64,000 nt of DNA from an uncultured Bacilli bacterium (GTDB taxonomy: Bacteria; Bacillota_I; Bacilli_A; RF39; UBA660): the NCBI GenBank assembly GCA_934131175.1, contig CAKOZD010000003.1, positions 67,559-131,558 on the forward strand. Reading direction: 5' to 3'. Of this stretch, positions 36,183-44,119 are shown piece by piece. A program made the translations under genes and the position numbers. Numbering within the stretch: the first letter of the stretch is position 1; the number at the start of each line of letters is the position of its first letter. Under the pieces are notes generated by a model that was not told the DNA's origin, made no database searches, and saw only the letters and a list, made by a program, of their open reading frames with translations.

Positions 36183-36211
36183 TTGTTTACAAAAAAATAA
36201 TATATTATAAT
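36183..36211 (+). promoter_or_regulatory. Promoter of the Ig-like anchored protein gene
   Basis: TTGTTT (36183-36188), 17-base spacer, TATAAT (36206-36211), 26 bases before the start. Confidence 0.75.
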
Positions 36212-36237
36212 GAGATTATAAAGATAGGTGAAGTATA

Positions 36238-36954
36238 ATGAGTAGGCTAAAACTAAATATTAAAGAAATCCAAATACTTGCTGTAGTACTTGGTATATGG
36301 GGATTTATTCTTCTTGGAAGTGGTATAAGTATGAATAAATCAAATAATAAAATAATAAAAGAAACTTATAGTTTAAATGTTGAAAAAAGAAAAATATCAC
36401 AGTCACAAGCAAAGAAAAATGAAATAAAATTAAAAGATATAGTCCTTGAAATAAATAATCCTATCAGTGTAAATGTAGTAGACTATTTAGAAAATGCCGA
36501 CCAAATTAGTCAAAATGTTCTTAGTCAATTAGTTCTAGATACTTCACTTGTAAATATCAATCAGGCAGGATCATATCAATATTCAATAAAATATAATAAA
36601 AAGAAATATAACGCGACAATTGTAATAAAAGAAAAAGAACTTCCAGATGTTGCTTTTACACTTAAAAACTTAGAATTTACTGTAGGTACTACTCTATCTA
36701 CAAATCCACGTTCATACATAAATGAAGCAATATCAGATGAAGTTTATAATGCATTAACATTAGATTTATCACAAGTAGTTCCAAGTACAGAAGGAGAATA
36801 CCAATACACAATTACTTATAAATCTACTACTTATACTGGTAAAATAAAGATGAATGCTGTAGGACCAAAAGTAAATACACCAACGACAATAACACCTACA
36901 CCATCAGCATCACCATCCCCTTCACCATCTCCATCTACAACACCTAATCAATAG
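36238..36954 (+). CDS. Membrane-anchored protein with two Ig-like repeats and Ser/Pro tail
   Basis: 238 residues. A signal-anchor helix near 10-30 is followed by two repeats of about 70 residues, each ending in a matching strand pair (AGSYQYSIKYNKKKYNATIVI and EGEYQYTITYKSTTYTGKIKM, quoted here in part as QYSIKYNKKKYNATI and QYTITYKSTTYTGKI). The repeats resemble bacterial Ig-like folds. The C terminus is a Thr/Pro/Ser tail with SPSPSPS that could span or attach to the wall. No sorting motif. Function unknown; probably a surface protein. It has its own promoter and terminator. Confidence 0.75.
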   Translation: MSRLKLNIKEIQILAVVLGIWGFILLGSGISMNKSNNKIIKETYSLNVEKRKISQSQAKKNEIKLKDIVLEINNPISVNVVDYLENADQISQNVLSQLVLDTSLVNINQAGSYQYSIKYNKKKYNATIVIKEKELPDVAFTLKNLEFTVGTTLSTNPRSYINEAISDEVYNALTLDLSQVVPSTEGEYQYTITYKSTTYTGKIKMNAVGPKVNTPTTITPTPSASPSPSPSPSTTPNQ

Positions 36955-36996
36955 AAAAAGAGAAAAGTAAATTTAAACACTTTTCTCTTTTAATTT
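36955..36996. terminator. Terminator shared by convergent genes
   Basis: AAAAGAGAAAAGT pairs with ACTTTTCTCTTTT, with T-rich ends on both strands, between the Ig-like gene and fhs. Confidence 0.85.
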
Positions 36997-38605
36997 AACT
37001 TAAATTTATAATTTCACCATTTACAACATCAATTAATTCATAATTAGGTCTACGTGAAAGACCAGGCATAGTCATAATATCTCCAAGAAGTATTGTAATA
37101 AATTCTGCTCCTCCATATATTTTTACATGTTTAACCATAACTTCAAAATCTTTTGGAACTCCAACCTTATTTTTATCATCTGAAAAAGAATATTGAGTCT
37201 TAGCAATACAAATTGGAAGATTTGTTAAATTATTCTTTTTCATAACTTCTATTTCACTAATAGCCTCTTCCGTAAAATTAACTTTACTAGCTCCATAAAC
37301 TTCTTTACAAATAACATTTACTTTTTCTTCAATAGAAGAATTAATATCATATAAATATTCAAAATTCTCACACTTCAAGTCACTAACTTTATTAGCTAAA
37401 TCAATTGCTCCTTCTCCGCCATCTACATAAGCTGTGGAAATACTAAAGATATAATTATTATCACTACAATGTTTTTTTAATAATTCTATTTCTAAAGGCG
37501 TATCAGTATCAAATTTATTTAAACATACAACTACATTCACTCCATATTTTTTTAAATTACTATAATGTTTGTCTAAATTAGCAAATCCTCTAATTAAAGC
37601 ATCATCATTCTTTTCAAATATCTTATCCTTACTTACTCCACCATGATACTTTAAAGCCTTAATTGTTGCAACTAAAACAACTACATCGGGTTTTAAATCA
37701 TCTACTCTACACTTTATATCTAAAAACTTTTCTGCTCCAAGATCTGCTCCAAAACCAGCTTCTGTAATAACATAATCCGCATAACTAAGAGCAGTATTTG
37801 TAGCAACAACACTATTACAACCATGAGCAATATTAGCAAATGGACCACCATGAATTATAGTTGGTGTATTTTCTAGTGTTTGAACTAAATTAGGTTTAAA
37901 TGCATCTTTTAATAAAGCAACTAATGCACCAGCAATTTTCAAATCTTTAACATAAACATATTCATCATTATCATTAATACCAATAATAATATTTTCTAAA
38001 CGTCTTCTTAAATCATCTAAATCTTTTGCTAAACAGAATAATGCCATAACTTCACTAGCAGAAGTAATATTAAAAGAATCCTTCCTTGTACCTAAATCAA
38101 TACTTCTTAATGCTCTATCATTTACATCTAAACATCTATTAAATAATACTTCTTTTATTTTCAACTCATTACCAAAATAAATATGATTATCAATAGCAGA
38201 ACAAATTAAATTATTAGCAGAAGTAATAGCATGAAAATCACCAGTAAAATGCAAATTAATATCTTCCATAGGAACAACTTGACTATATCCTCCACCAGTT
38301 GCTCCGCCTTTCATGCCAAAAACAGGCCCCATAGATGGTTCTCTTAATGTAATAATAGTCTTCTTACCAATTCTATGTAATGCATCACCAAGACCAATAC
38401 TTACAGTAGTTTTCCCTTCACCTAATGGTGTAGGACTAATAGCTGTAACAAGTATAAGTCTACCCTTAGAATTATTATTTATAGGATTTATTTTACATTT
38501 ATATTTTCCATATAATTCAATTTCATTAGAATTAATACCAATACTTTCTGAAACATCAACAATATCTAACTTTTTACAATTTCTACTAATTTCTATATCA
38601 GTCAT
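36995..38605 (-). CDS. fhs: Formate-tetrahydrofolate ligase
   Basis: 536 residues. Makes 10-formyl-THF from formate, THF and ATP. ISPTPLGEGKTTVSIGLGDA contains the ATP-binding loop; GPVFGMKGGATGGGYSQVVP, EDINLHFTGDFHAI and EAGFGADLGAEKF are near-invariant in Fhs. It is slightly shorter than the usual 555 residues. Monocistronic, with an extended -10 before it. Formate released by pyruvate formate-lyase (55 kb) could feed this enzyme, linking fermentation to one-carbon supply. Confidence 0.97.
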   Translation of the reverse strand: MTDIEISRNCKKLDIVDVSESIGINSNEIELYGKYKCKINPINNNSKGRLILVTAISPTPLGEGKTTVSIGLGDALHRIGKKTIITLREPSMGPVFGMKGGATGGGYSQVVPMEDINLHFTGDFHAITSANNLICSAIDNHIYFGNELKIKEVLFNRCLDVNDRALRSIDLGTRKDSFNITSASEVMALFCLAKDLDDLRRRLENIIIGINDNDEYVYVKDLKIAGALVALLKDAFKPNLVQTLENTPTIIHGGPFANIAHGCNSVVATNTALSYADYVITEAGFGADLGAEKFLDIKCRVDDLKPDVVVLVATIKALKYHGGVSKDKIFEKNDDALIRGFANLDKHYSNLKKYGVNVVVCLNKFDTDTPLEIELLKKHCSDNNYIFSISTAYVDGGEGAIDLANKVSDLKCENFEYLYDINSSIEEKVNVICKEVYGASKVNFTEEAISEIEVMKKNNLTNLPICIAKTQYSFSDDKNKVGVPKDFEVMVKHVKIYGGAEFITILLGDIMTMPGLSRRPNYELIDVVNGEIINLS

Positions 38606-38623
38606 AGTATCACCTCAAAAAAT

Positions 38624-38632
38624 ATTATATCA
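38624..38632 (-). promoter_or_regulatory. Extended -10 element upstream of fhs
   Basis: TGATATAAT on the minus strand 19-27 bases before the fhs start; no convincing -35. Confidence 0.5.
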
Positions 38633-38787
38633 TATATAAACTTCTTAATTGATATTAAAAACACTGTCAAAAATTAAAAAACTATTAGGAAAAAAGTAAT
38701 AATTCAAAATTAAACATAGTAACAAATTACTAAAAGTACAATTTGTTTTAAAAAAAAGTTCATGTTATTATCTAGCCATTAAGAAAA

Positions 38788-38805
38788 AAAGGAGGGATTA
38801 TTATT
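38788..38805 (+). promoter_or_regulatory. Ribosome site with apparent AUU start codon
   Basis: AAAGGAGGG is followed after ATTATT by ATT at 38803, which opens a frame encoding a textbook signal peptide. No ATG, GTG or TTG lies in frame at suitable distance; the first in-frame ATG (38899) has no ribosome site and would omit the signal peptide. Confidence 0.7.
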
Positions 38806-40227
38806 AAAAATAAAATATTTTTCTTAATAGCAATTTTTGGTATTTTCCTATTTAATCTTACAAATGTAAATGCTCAAACAAACTTTTTTGAAGCAGAAAT
38901 GATAAAAGATATATATATGGTCAAATATCAGCCATCTACTAAAACAAAATTTTATCAAAGAGCAAGATTTTTTAGAAGAGTTGGTGACAATCAAACAGCA
39001 TTTTGTTTAGAACCATTTAATACTTTCAAAAATGGAGATTATATAGAAACAATTAATCCAAGAAATCTATCTTCACAACAAATAGAAAGAATAAAAAAGT
39101 TAGTTGCATATGGCTACTCTTATGGAAGTAATCACTGGGGAGGAAAATGGTATGCAATAACTCAATTAATGATATGGCAAACAGCAGACCCATCAGGAGA
39201 TTATTACTTTACGGATACTTTAAATGGTAACAGAATAAATCCATATCAAGATGAAATAAATGAAGTAAATTCATTAATTGAAAAAAGTTACATATTACCA
39301 TCTATAAATAATAAAGATTACTATTTTATAGAGGGAGACAAAATAGAAATAAATGATACAAACAATGTATTAAGTAATTTTAAAACTAATGATGAAAATG
39401 TATCCATTAATGGAAATATACTAACAATAAATAACTTACAAAAAGGAGATTATAAATACACTTTACATAATGAAACAAAGAAACATAATCTACCAATAAT
39501 ATTTTACCAAGCTGAAAATAGTCAAAACTTAGTAACAATGGGAGACATTGAAGAGACTAATATTTCATTTAGAGTTCATATAGTAAATACAAGAATAGAT
39601 ATTACTAAAATAGATAGTGATACCAATTCAATTATTACATCAGGAAGTGCTATTCTAGATGGAGCTAAATACAAGCTAACTGATGAAAATGGAAAAGAAA
39701 TAAAAATATTAGAAATAAAAAATAATGTTGCAAAAATAGAAAATATTCCATTTGGAAAATATTATCTAAAAGAAATAGAAGCTGGAAAAGGATACAATCT
39801 TGATGAAAAAACATATGAAATAACTATTAGTAAAGAAAATCCAACTATAGAACTAATATTAAAAAACAATGTTATAAAAAAGAAAATAAAGATAGAAAAG
39901 CTTTATGGAGATAATATATTGTTCCAAAGTGAAAAAAATATTGATTTTGAAATATATGATGAAGAAAATAATTTAATAAGAACAATTTCTACTAATGATG
40001 AAGGTATTTGTGAAATAGAACTTCCATATGGAAAATATACTATTAAACAAAAAAATACTACTGAAGGTTATTCTAAAATTGAACCATTCACAATCATTGT
40101 AGATAACTCAGTTAATGAGGTAATAACATTAAAAGACTATAAAATACCAGTTCCAGATACACATACAAGTATCTTTAATAATATATATAAATTTATTTTA
40201 AAAACATTACTATTAATAATATGTTGA
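38803..40227 (+). CDS. Thioester-domain surface protein with Cna-B-like repeats
   Basis: About 474 residues if read from ATT at 38803. The start KNKIFFLIAIFGIFLFNLTN plus VNA-Q is a signal peptide. The next region is a TQXA/thioester domain: AFCLEP holds C68 and ITQLMIWQ holds Q121, the pair that forms the internal Cys-Gln thioester used by Gram-positive adhesins to bind host surfaces covalently. Two Cna-B/SpaA-like domains follow (about 265-350, with DITKIDSDT and YYLKEIEAGKGYNL; and 360-440, with YTIKQKNTTEGYSK). The C terminus has PVPDTH before a hydrophobic helix, a sortase signal with His where Gly is normal, and almost no basic tail. It overlaps the sortase gene by seven bases. Confidence 0.85.
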   Translation: MKNKIFFLIAIFGIFLFNLTNVNAQTNFFEAEMIKDIYMVKYQPSTKTKFYQRARFFRRVGDNQTAFCLEPFNTFKNGDYIETINPRNLSSQQIERIKKLVAYGYSYGSNHWGGKWYAITQLMIWQTADPSGDYYFTDTLNGNRINPYQDEINEVNSLIEKSYILPSINNKDYYFIEGDKIEINDTNNVLSNFKTNDENVSINGNILTINNLQKGDYKYTLHNETKKHNLPIIFYQAENSQNLVTMGDIEETNISFRVHIVNTRIDITKIDSDTNSIITSGSAILDGAKYKLTDENGKEIKILEIKNNVAKIENIPFGKYYLKEIEAGKGYNLDEKTYEITISKENPTIELILKNNVIKKKIKIEKLYGDNILFQSEKNIDFEIYDEENNLIRTISTNDEGICEIELPYGKYTIKQKNTTEGYSKIEPFTIIVDNSVNEVITLKDYKIPVPDTHTSIFNNIYKFILKTLLLIIC

Positions 40228-40772
40228 AAAAATTCATTTACTTTTGTTTATCTATTTTATTAATATTTACGTTTAGTATCAAGATCACCTCTTCTACTAC
40301 TAATATTAAAAATTTACCAATAAACAATAATCATAAGGATTTACTATATAATATAATTACAAACAAAAATAATACTGATATTCTTGGTACTATAACAATA
40401 AATAAGATTAATTTGAAAAATAATTTATATAATATAGATGATAAAAGAAACAACATTGAAGAAAATGTGACAATTCTAAAAGAATCTGTTATGCCAGATA
40501 AAGATAATAGTATTATCTTTCTAGCAGCACATTCTGGAACTGGAAAAATTGCATACTTTGAACGACTAAATGAATTAAAAGTAAATGATCTAATCAAACT
40601 AAAATTAAAAGACAAAACATACTATTACAAAATAATAGAAATATTTGAAAAAGATAAAGATGGATTTATCGATATTTCTAAAACTAAAGAAAATCAACTA
40701 GTATTAACAACTTGCTCACCTTCTAAAAAAAATAAACAACTTATTATTAATAGTATAGAAAAGAGTTCATAA
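40221..40772 (+). CDS. Sortase lacking the conserved catalytic arginine
   Basis: 183 residues, signal anchor near 3-20. LGTITINKINLKNNLYN is the typical first strand, AAHSGTGKIAYF holds catalytic H104, and LVLTTCSP holds catalytic C165. The third residue, an Arg normally eight or nine positions after the Cys, is missing: the segment reads SKKNKQLII, with Gln173 or Lys172 there, and no Arg occurs after C165 at all. Overlapping the thioester protein gene, it is presumably dedicated to anchoring that protein. Sortases attach surface proteins to the wall or to each other as pili. Confidence 0.88.
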   Translation: MLKKFIYFCLSILLIFTFSIKITSSTTNIKNLPINNNHKDLLYNIITNKNNTDILGTITINKINLKNNLYNIDDKRNNIEENVTILKESVMPDKDNSIIFLAAHSGTGKIAYFERLNELKVNDLIKLKLKDKTYYYKIIEIFEKDKDGFIDISKTKENQLVLTTCSPSKKNKQLIINSIEKSS

Positions 40773-40790
40773 ACATGAACTCTATTTTAA
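40758..40790. terminator. Terminator between sortase and S41 protease genes
   Basis: AGAGTTCAT-AAAC-ATGAACTCT with TTTT on both sides; it overlaps the stops of both genes. Confidence 0.85.
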
Positions 40791-42032
40791 TATTTCAATA
40801 GCTTTTTGTAACTGATTATCAGTATTATAAGTTGGATTAGAATAATATTCTGAATTCATAAGTAACTCTTCATCTGGTTTAATACCTTTTTCATTTATAC
40901 TTTTACCTTTAGAAGTCAACCATTCTTGAACAGTATATTTAATACTTGTACCTGTACTTAATTGACGTGATTGCTGTACTGTACCTTTTCCATAAGTCGT
41001 AGTTCCAACAACTTTAATATTTTTATAATTTTCCATAAAACAACTTGTAATAATTTCTGAAGCAGATGCACTACCATCATTTACTAATATAACAATAGGA
41101 TAAGACCTAGTCTCATTAGAAGATGAGTATATTTTCTTCTTAGTATTTTTATCCTTTAATTGATATAAAACAGTTTTTTTATTAAAAAACATACTTAAAA
41201 TTTCTCTCGTTTGACTCAAATGTCCTCCTGGATTATCTCTCAAATCAATAATTAAAGAATCAATATTTTTATTTTCCAACCTTTTTAAATTTTTATTAAA
41301 TTGTTTATAAGTATTAGAAGAAATTACATCTACATCTAAATAACCTATTCTTTTACTTTCTACGTCAAAATAATTACTTTTTACTGTTTCAATTTCAATA
41401 TTTGTTCTTTTAATCGAAAAAGTTAGATACTTATTATTTCTTAGGACTTTTATTTTAACAGTGGTTCCAACTTTTCCTCTTATTAATTTTCTTAAATCAT
41501 CTCCATAGACACCTTTTACATCTTTCCCAGAAACCTCTACTATTAAATCATCAACTTTTAAACTCTTCTTAGATGGTCCTTTATCATCTACCGCAATAAT
41601 CTTGTTATATTCACCATCAAACATTATAGTAATACCAATTCCAACAAAAGAACCTTCAACACTCTCATTAAAACTATCAGTTGTACTACTATCCATATAA
41701 TTAGAATACTTATCATCCAAAGAACCAATCATTCCAGAAACAGCAGCATTTACTAAAGTATCATCATCAATTTCCTTATAATAATTATCTTTAATAGAAT
41801 TATAAGTAGAAATAATCTCAGATAACTTAGAATTATTTTTAACACTACCCAATGGACTTCTAGTATAAGTTAAAATGTATCCAACAATTATTCCAAAAAC
41901 AATAGAAATAAAGATTATTATAACTACTTCAAAAATCGAAAATTTAGAATCATTTTCTAAATCAAACTCTAAATTATTAAAGAAATTATCTTTTTTTGCT
42001 TTTTTATCACTTTTCTTCTTAGATTTTCTCAT
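40782..42032 (-). CDS. S41 C-terminal processing protease (CtpA/CtpB type)
   Basis: 416 residues. A basic start and one membrane helix near 36-58 place the protease outside. The PDZ domain lies near 130-210 (GSFVGIGITIMFDGEYNKII, LRKLIRGKVGTTVKIKVLR). The S41 core contains DLRDNPGGHL, then VNDGSASASEI with the catalytic Ser and GTTTYGKGTVQQ with the catalytic Lys. It trims or degrades extracytoplasmic proteins. In spore formers the CtpB branch cuts a signalling protein, but a general role fits equally. RBS is GAGGTG. Confidence 0.95.
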   Translation of the reverse strand: MRKSKKKSDKKAKKDNFFNNLEFDLENDSKFSIFEVVIIIFISIVFGIIVGYILTYTRSPLGSVKNNSKLSEIISTYNSIKDNYYKEIDDDTLVNAAVSGMIGSLDDKYSNYMDSSTTDSFNESVEGSFVGIGITIMFDGEYNKIIAVDDKGPSKKSLKVDDLIVEVSGKDVKGVYGDDLRKLIRGKVGTTVKIKVLRNNKYLTFSIKRTNIEIETVKSNYFDVESKRIGYLDVDVISSNTYKQFNKNLKRLENKNIDSLIIDLRDNPGGHLSQTREILSMFFNKKTVLYQLKDKNTKKKIYSSSNETRSYPIVILVNDGSASASEIITSCFMENYKNIKVVGTTTYGKGTVQQSRQLSTGTSIKYTVQEWLTSKGKSINEKGIKPDEELLMNSEYYSNPTYNTDNQLQKAIEILK

Positions 42033-42103
42033 ACTAGCACCTCATACTCTATAATTAATAATATCATAATTATTACTATAATATAACAAATGATTAACCT
42101 AAA

Positions 42104-42131
42104 AAGAAAAAAAGACAGTAATTTGTCTTTT
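42104..42131 (-). terminator. Intrinsic terminator
   Basis: AAAGACA-AATTAC-TGTCTTT then a T run, after the thioredoxin-like membrane protein gene. Confidence 0.8.
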
Positions 42132-42801
42132 ATTTTAAATAATCAGTAATTTTATCTTTACCTTCAATATAATCATCAATCTTATTATTATTGAATTTAA
42201 TTAAAGTTGGTCCTGATATTTTCATCTGGCTTGCATCTTTCGCATCATGGTTAGACTCATCACTAGTAAAACTACTATTTAATGCATCACTCATATCAAC
42301 AGTATAAACATTTAAATGAGAATCTTTATTATTATATGTACTAAGTGCACTACTCATCTCACTTGATAAATCACTATTATCCTTATCATAATATAATACT
42401 AAGTATTCTCCATCTCCCATTGAAAAACTTCTTCCTAATAGAATTTCATCATATGAGATACTTGTAGTTTCAGTAGTCTTCTTATTTGATGAACTACTGT
42501 TAGTACTAGAAGAATCATCTTTACTTATAAATACTGTTAAGAAATAAAATGCACAGAACACACAAATAATTACACAAACAATAATTACCTTACTCCAAAT
42601 ATCAGAATCAGTTGCGGAAACATTGTTAATTTTCTTTCTCTCCTGCTTTAATTTTTTCTCTAGTTCTTTATTTTTCTTAGTATCAATAACTTCTGTTTTT
42701 ACAGAAGAATCTACTTTCTTATTATTTTTTTTCTTTTCAGTAGCAGCCTGAGACTCCTTTTTATTCTTTACTTCTTCTTTGCTTTCTTTTTTCTTTGCCA
42801 T
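42130..42801 (-). CDS. Membrane protein with thioredoxin-like outer domain lacking CxxC
   Basis: 223 residues. A very Lys/Glu-rich cytosolic part of about 75 residues precedes one membrane helix (VIIVCVIICVFCAFYFLTVF) and an outer domain of about 110 residues after a Ser-rich linker. That domain has YLVLYYDKDN and ISGPTLIKFNNNKIDDYIEG, a pattern close to the cis-proline end of thioredoxin folds (GPTLIKF). No CxxC is present, so redox activity is unlikely. The start follows GGTGATAAT; an ATG nine codons upstream lacks a ribosome site. It is 45 bases after the GerS-like lipoprotein gene. Confidence 0.7.
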   Translation of the reverse strand: MAKKKESKEEVKNKKESQAATEKKKNNKKVDSSVKTEVIDTKKNKELEKKLKQERKKINNVSATDSDIWSKVIIVCVIICVFCAFYFLTVFISKDDSSSTNSSSSNKKTTETTSISYDEILLGRSFSMGDGEYLVLYYDKDNSDLSSEMSSALSTYNNKDSHLNVYTVDMSDALNSSFTSDESNHDAKDASQMKISGPTLIKFNNNKIDDYIEGKDKITDYLK

Positions 42802-42846
42802 ATTATCACCAAAATAATTATAGCACAAAGATTTGTTTAAAGTCTA

Positions 42847-44043
42847 TTATTTAAGAGAGTTAACATTTCCAATAGATTGAGCAACTTCAATCATCTCATC
42901 TTTACTCATAACATCACTAACTAAATAATAATCAGTACTTCCACTAGACCAAGATAATGAATTATTAGTCATAACTCCTAATGTATCCATCAATTGAAAT
43001 GGTTCTCCGGATGATGGAATAATAGTAAATTCATTAAATACATCCATAGTCTCTTCTACTAATAAGAATGATTTTTCTCCTTCATAAGTCATAATAACTC
43101 TTTCTCCATTATCTTTTTTAACGCGTTCTTCATCAACTAATTTAGTTCCACTAGGTAAAAATAACGGGTAAACTATATCATCTAAACGACTAGTTGACTT
43201 TGTATTATTAGTTTCATTGTTACTAGAAGTCGCAGTATTATTGTTATTACTGTTATTGGTATTTTTATTTGTTACACCATTCTTATCATCATTTACAGTA
43301 TTCTTATTTTTATCAGTCTCATTTGTATTATTAGATGTTTTACTATCAGTATTTTTATCATTATTCTTTTTACTATCTGTAGTAGTATTATTTTCACTAT
43401 TATTATCAGACTCGCCTGTAGTACTTTCTGAATCTATAATACTATCAACATCAAAATAATCTTTCGAAAATTTAGAATTCAATTTAATTTTATCAAACTT
43501 CATAGTCATTACTTCAATACCATCTTTATCATAAACAATAACTTTACTTAGATTAAATTCTTCATCAAACTCTAACTTTTGCTTTATTAAACGACTATTA
43601 TTAGAATAATTTACTTTTGTCATAAGAAAATATTTGTTATCTTTCTTACTAATCTCACTATCCTTATCATTCTTTATATCCGAAGAAATAGCATCTAATA
43701 AATATATTTGTGAATTATTATAAGGCCAATCACTCTGAAACTTAAAACTTTTATTTAATGAAGGAGTAAGTACATATACACCATCATCATTTTTTAAAAT
43801 AATTTGTACATGATTATTAGCTTTATTCTTTAAAGTAACTTTATAATAGTCATCTTTTTTATAACCAACCTCTACTGAATAATTATAAACATCATCATTA
43901 TTATTAATCGATAATGTACCATTTAACTTATAACTATTAGCTCCATCAACTCTATTTACAAAATTTTTCTTTATATTTTTAGTACTAGAACAACCAGTAA
44001 TTAATAAACAACAAATAAATAAAACAATAAATATTCTTTTCAT
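42847..44043 (-). CDS. Lipoprotein: LolA-like (GerS/YdcC type) domain plus DUF4367-like domain
   Basis: 398 residues with lipobox LLITGC, C18 lipidated. Residues about 25-205 are LolA-like: LKNKANNHVQIILKNDDGVY, VLTPSLNKSFKFQSDWPYNN and VMTMKFDKIKLNSKFSKDYF closely fit the Firmicutes YdcC/GerS group, which in Clostridioides is needed for spore germination. A linker of about 90 residues, almost only Asn, Thr, Ser, Asp and Lys, follows. The C-terminal part (YPLFLPSGTKLVDEERVKK, SFLLVEETMDV) fits DUF4367. I chose the ATG after GGAGTG. A fused LolA/DUF4367 lipoprotein could sense or handle envelope lipids; the exact role is unknown. Confidence 0.82.
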   Translation of the reverse strand: MKRIFIVLFICCLLITGCSSTKNIKKNFVNRVDGANSYKLNGTLSINNNDDVYNYSVEVGYKKDDYYKVTLKNKANNHVQIILKNDDGVYVLTPSLNKSFKFQSDWPYNNSQIYLLDAISSDIKNDKDSEISKKDNKYFLMTKVNYSNNSRLIKQKLEFDEEFNLSKVIVYDKDGIEVMTMKFDKIKLNSKFSKDYFDVDSIIDSESTTGESDNNSENNTTTDSKKNNDKNTDSKTSNNTNETDKNKNTVNDDKNGVTNKNTNNSNNNNTATSSNNETNNTKSTSRLDDIVYPLFLPSGTKLVDEERVKKDNGERVIMTYEGEKSFLLVEETMDVFNEFTIIPSSGEPFQLMDTLGVMTNNSLSWSSGSTDYYLVSDVMSKDEMIEVAQSIGNVNSLK

Positions 44044-44091
44044 ATTACACTCCAATCTAGTATTATTTATGAAAAAAATTATAAATTATTA

Positions 44092-44119
44092 CAAAAAAAG
44101 AGAACTTTTCAGTCCTCTA
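44092..44119 (-). terminator. Intrinsic terminator of cdaA-cdaR
   Basis: AGAGGACT-GAAA-AGTTCTCT then a T run on the minus strand, overlapping the cdaR stop. Confidence 0.85.

Noticed and set aside
38606..38760. THF riboswitch upstream of fhs
   Set aside because: The leader is short and A/T-only, with no conserved THF riboswitch sequence; only a -10 element is seen.
43200..43440. Simple-sequence tract (TTATTATT-like) as a regulatory repeat
   Set aside because: It encodes the Asn/Thr/Asp/Lys linker of the GerS-like lipoprotein in frame.
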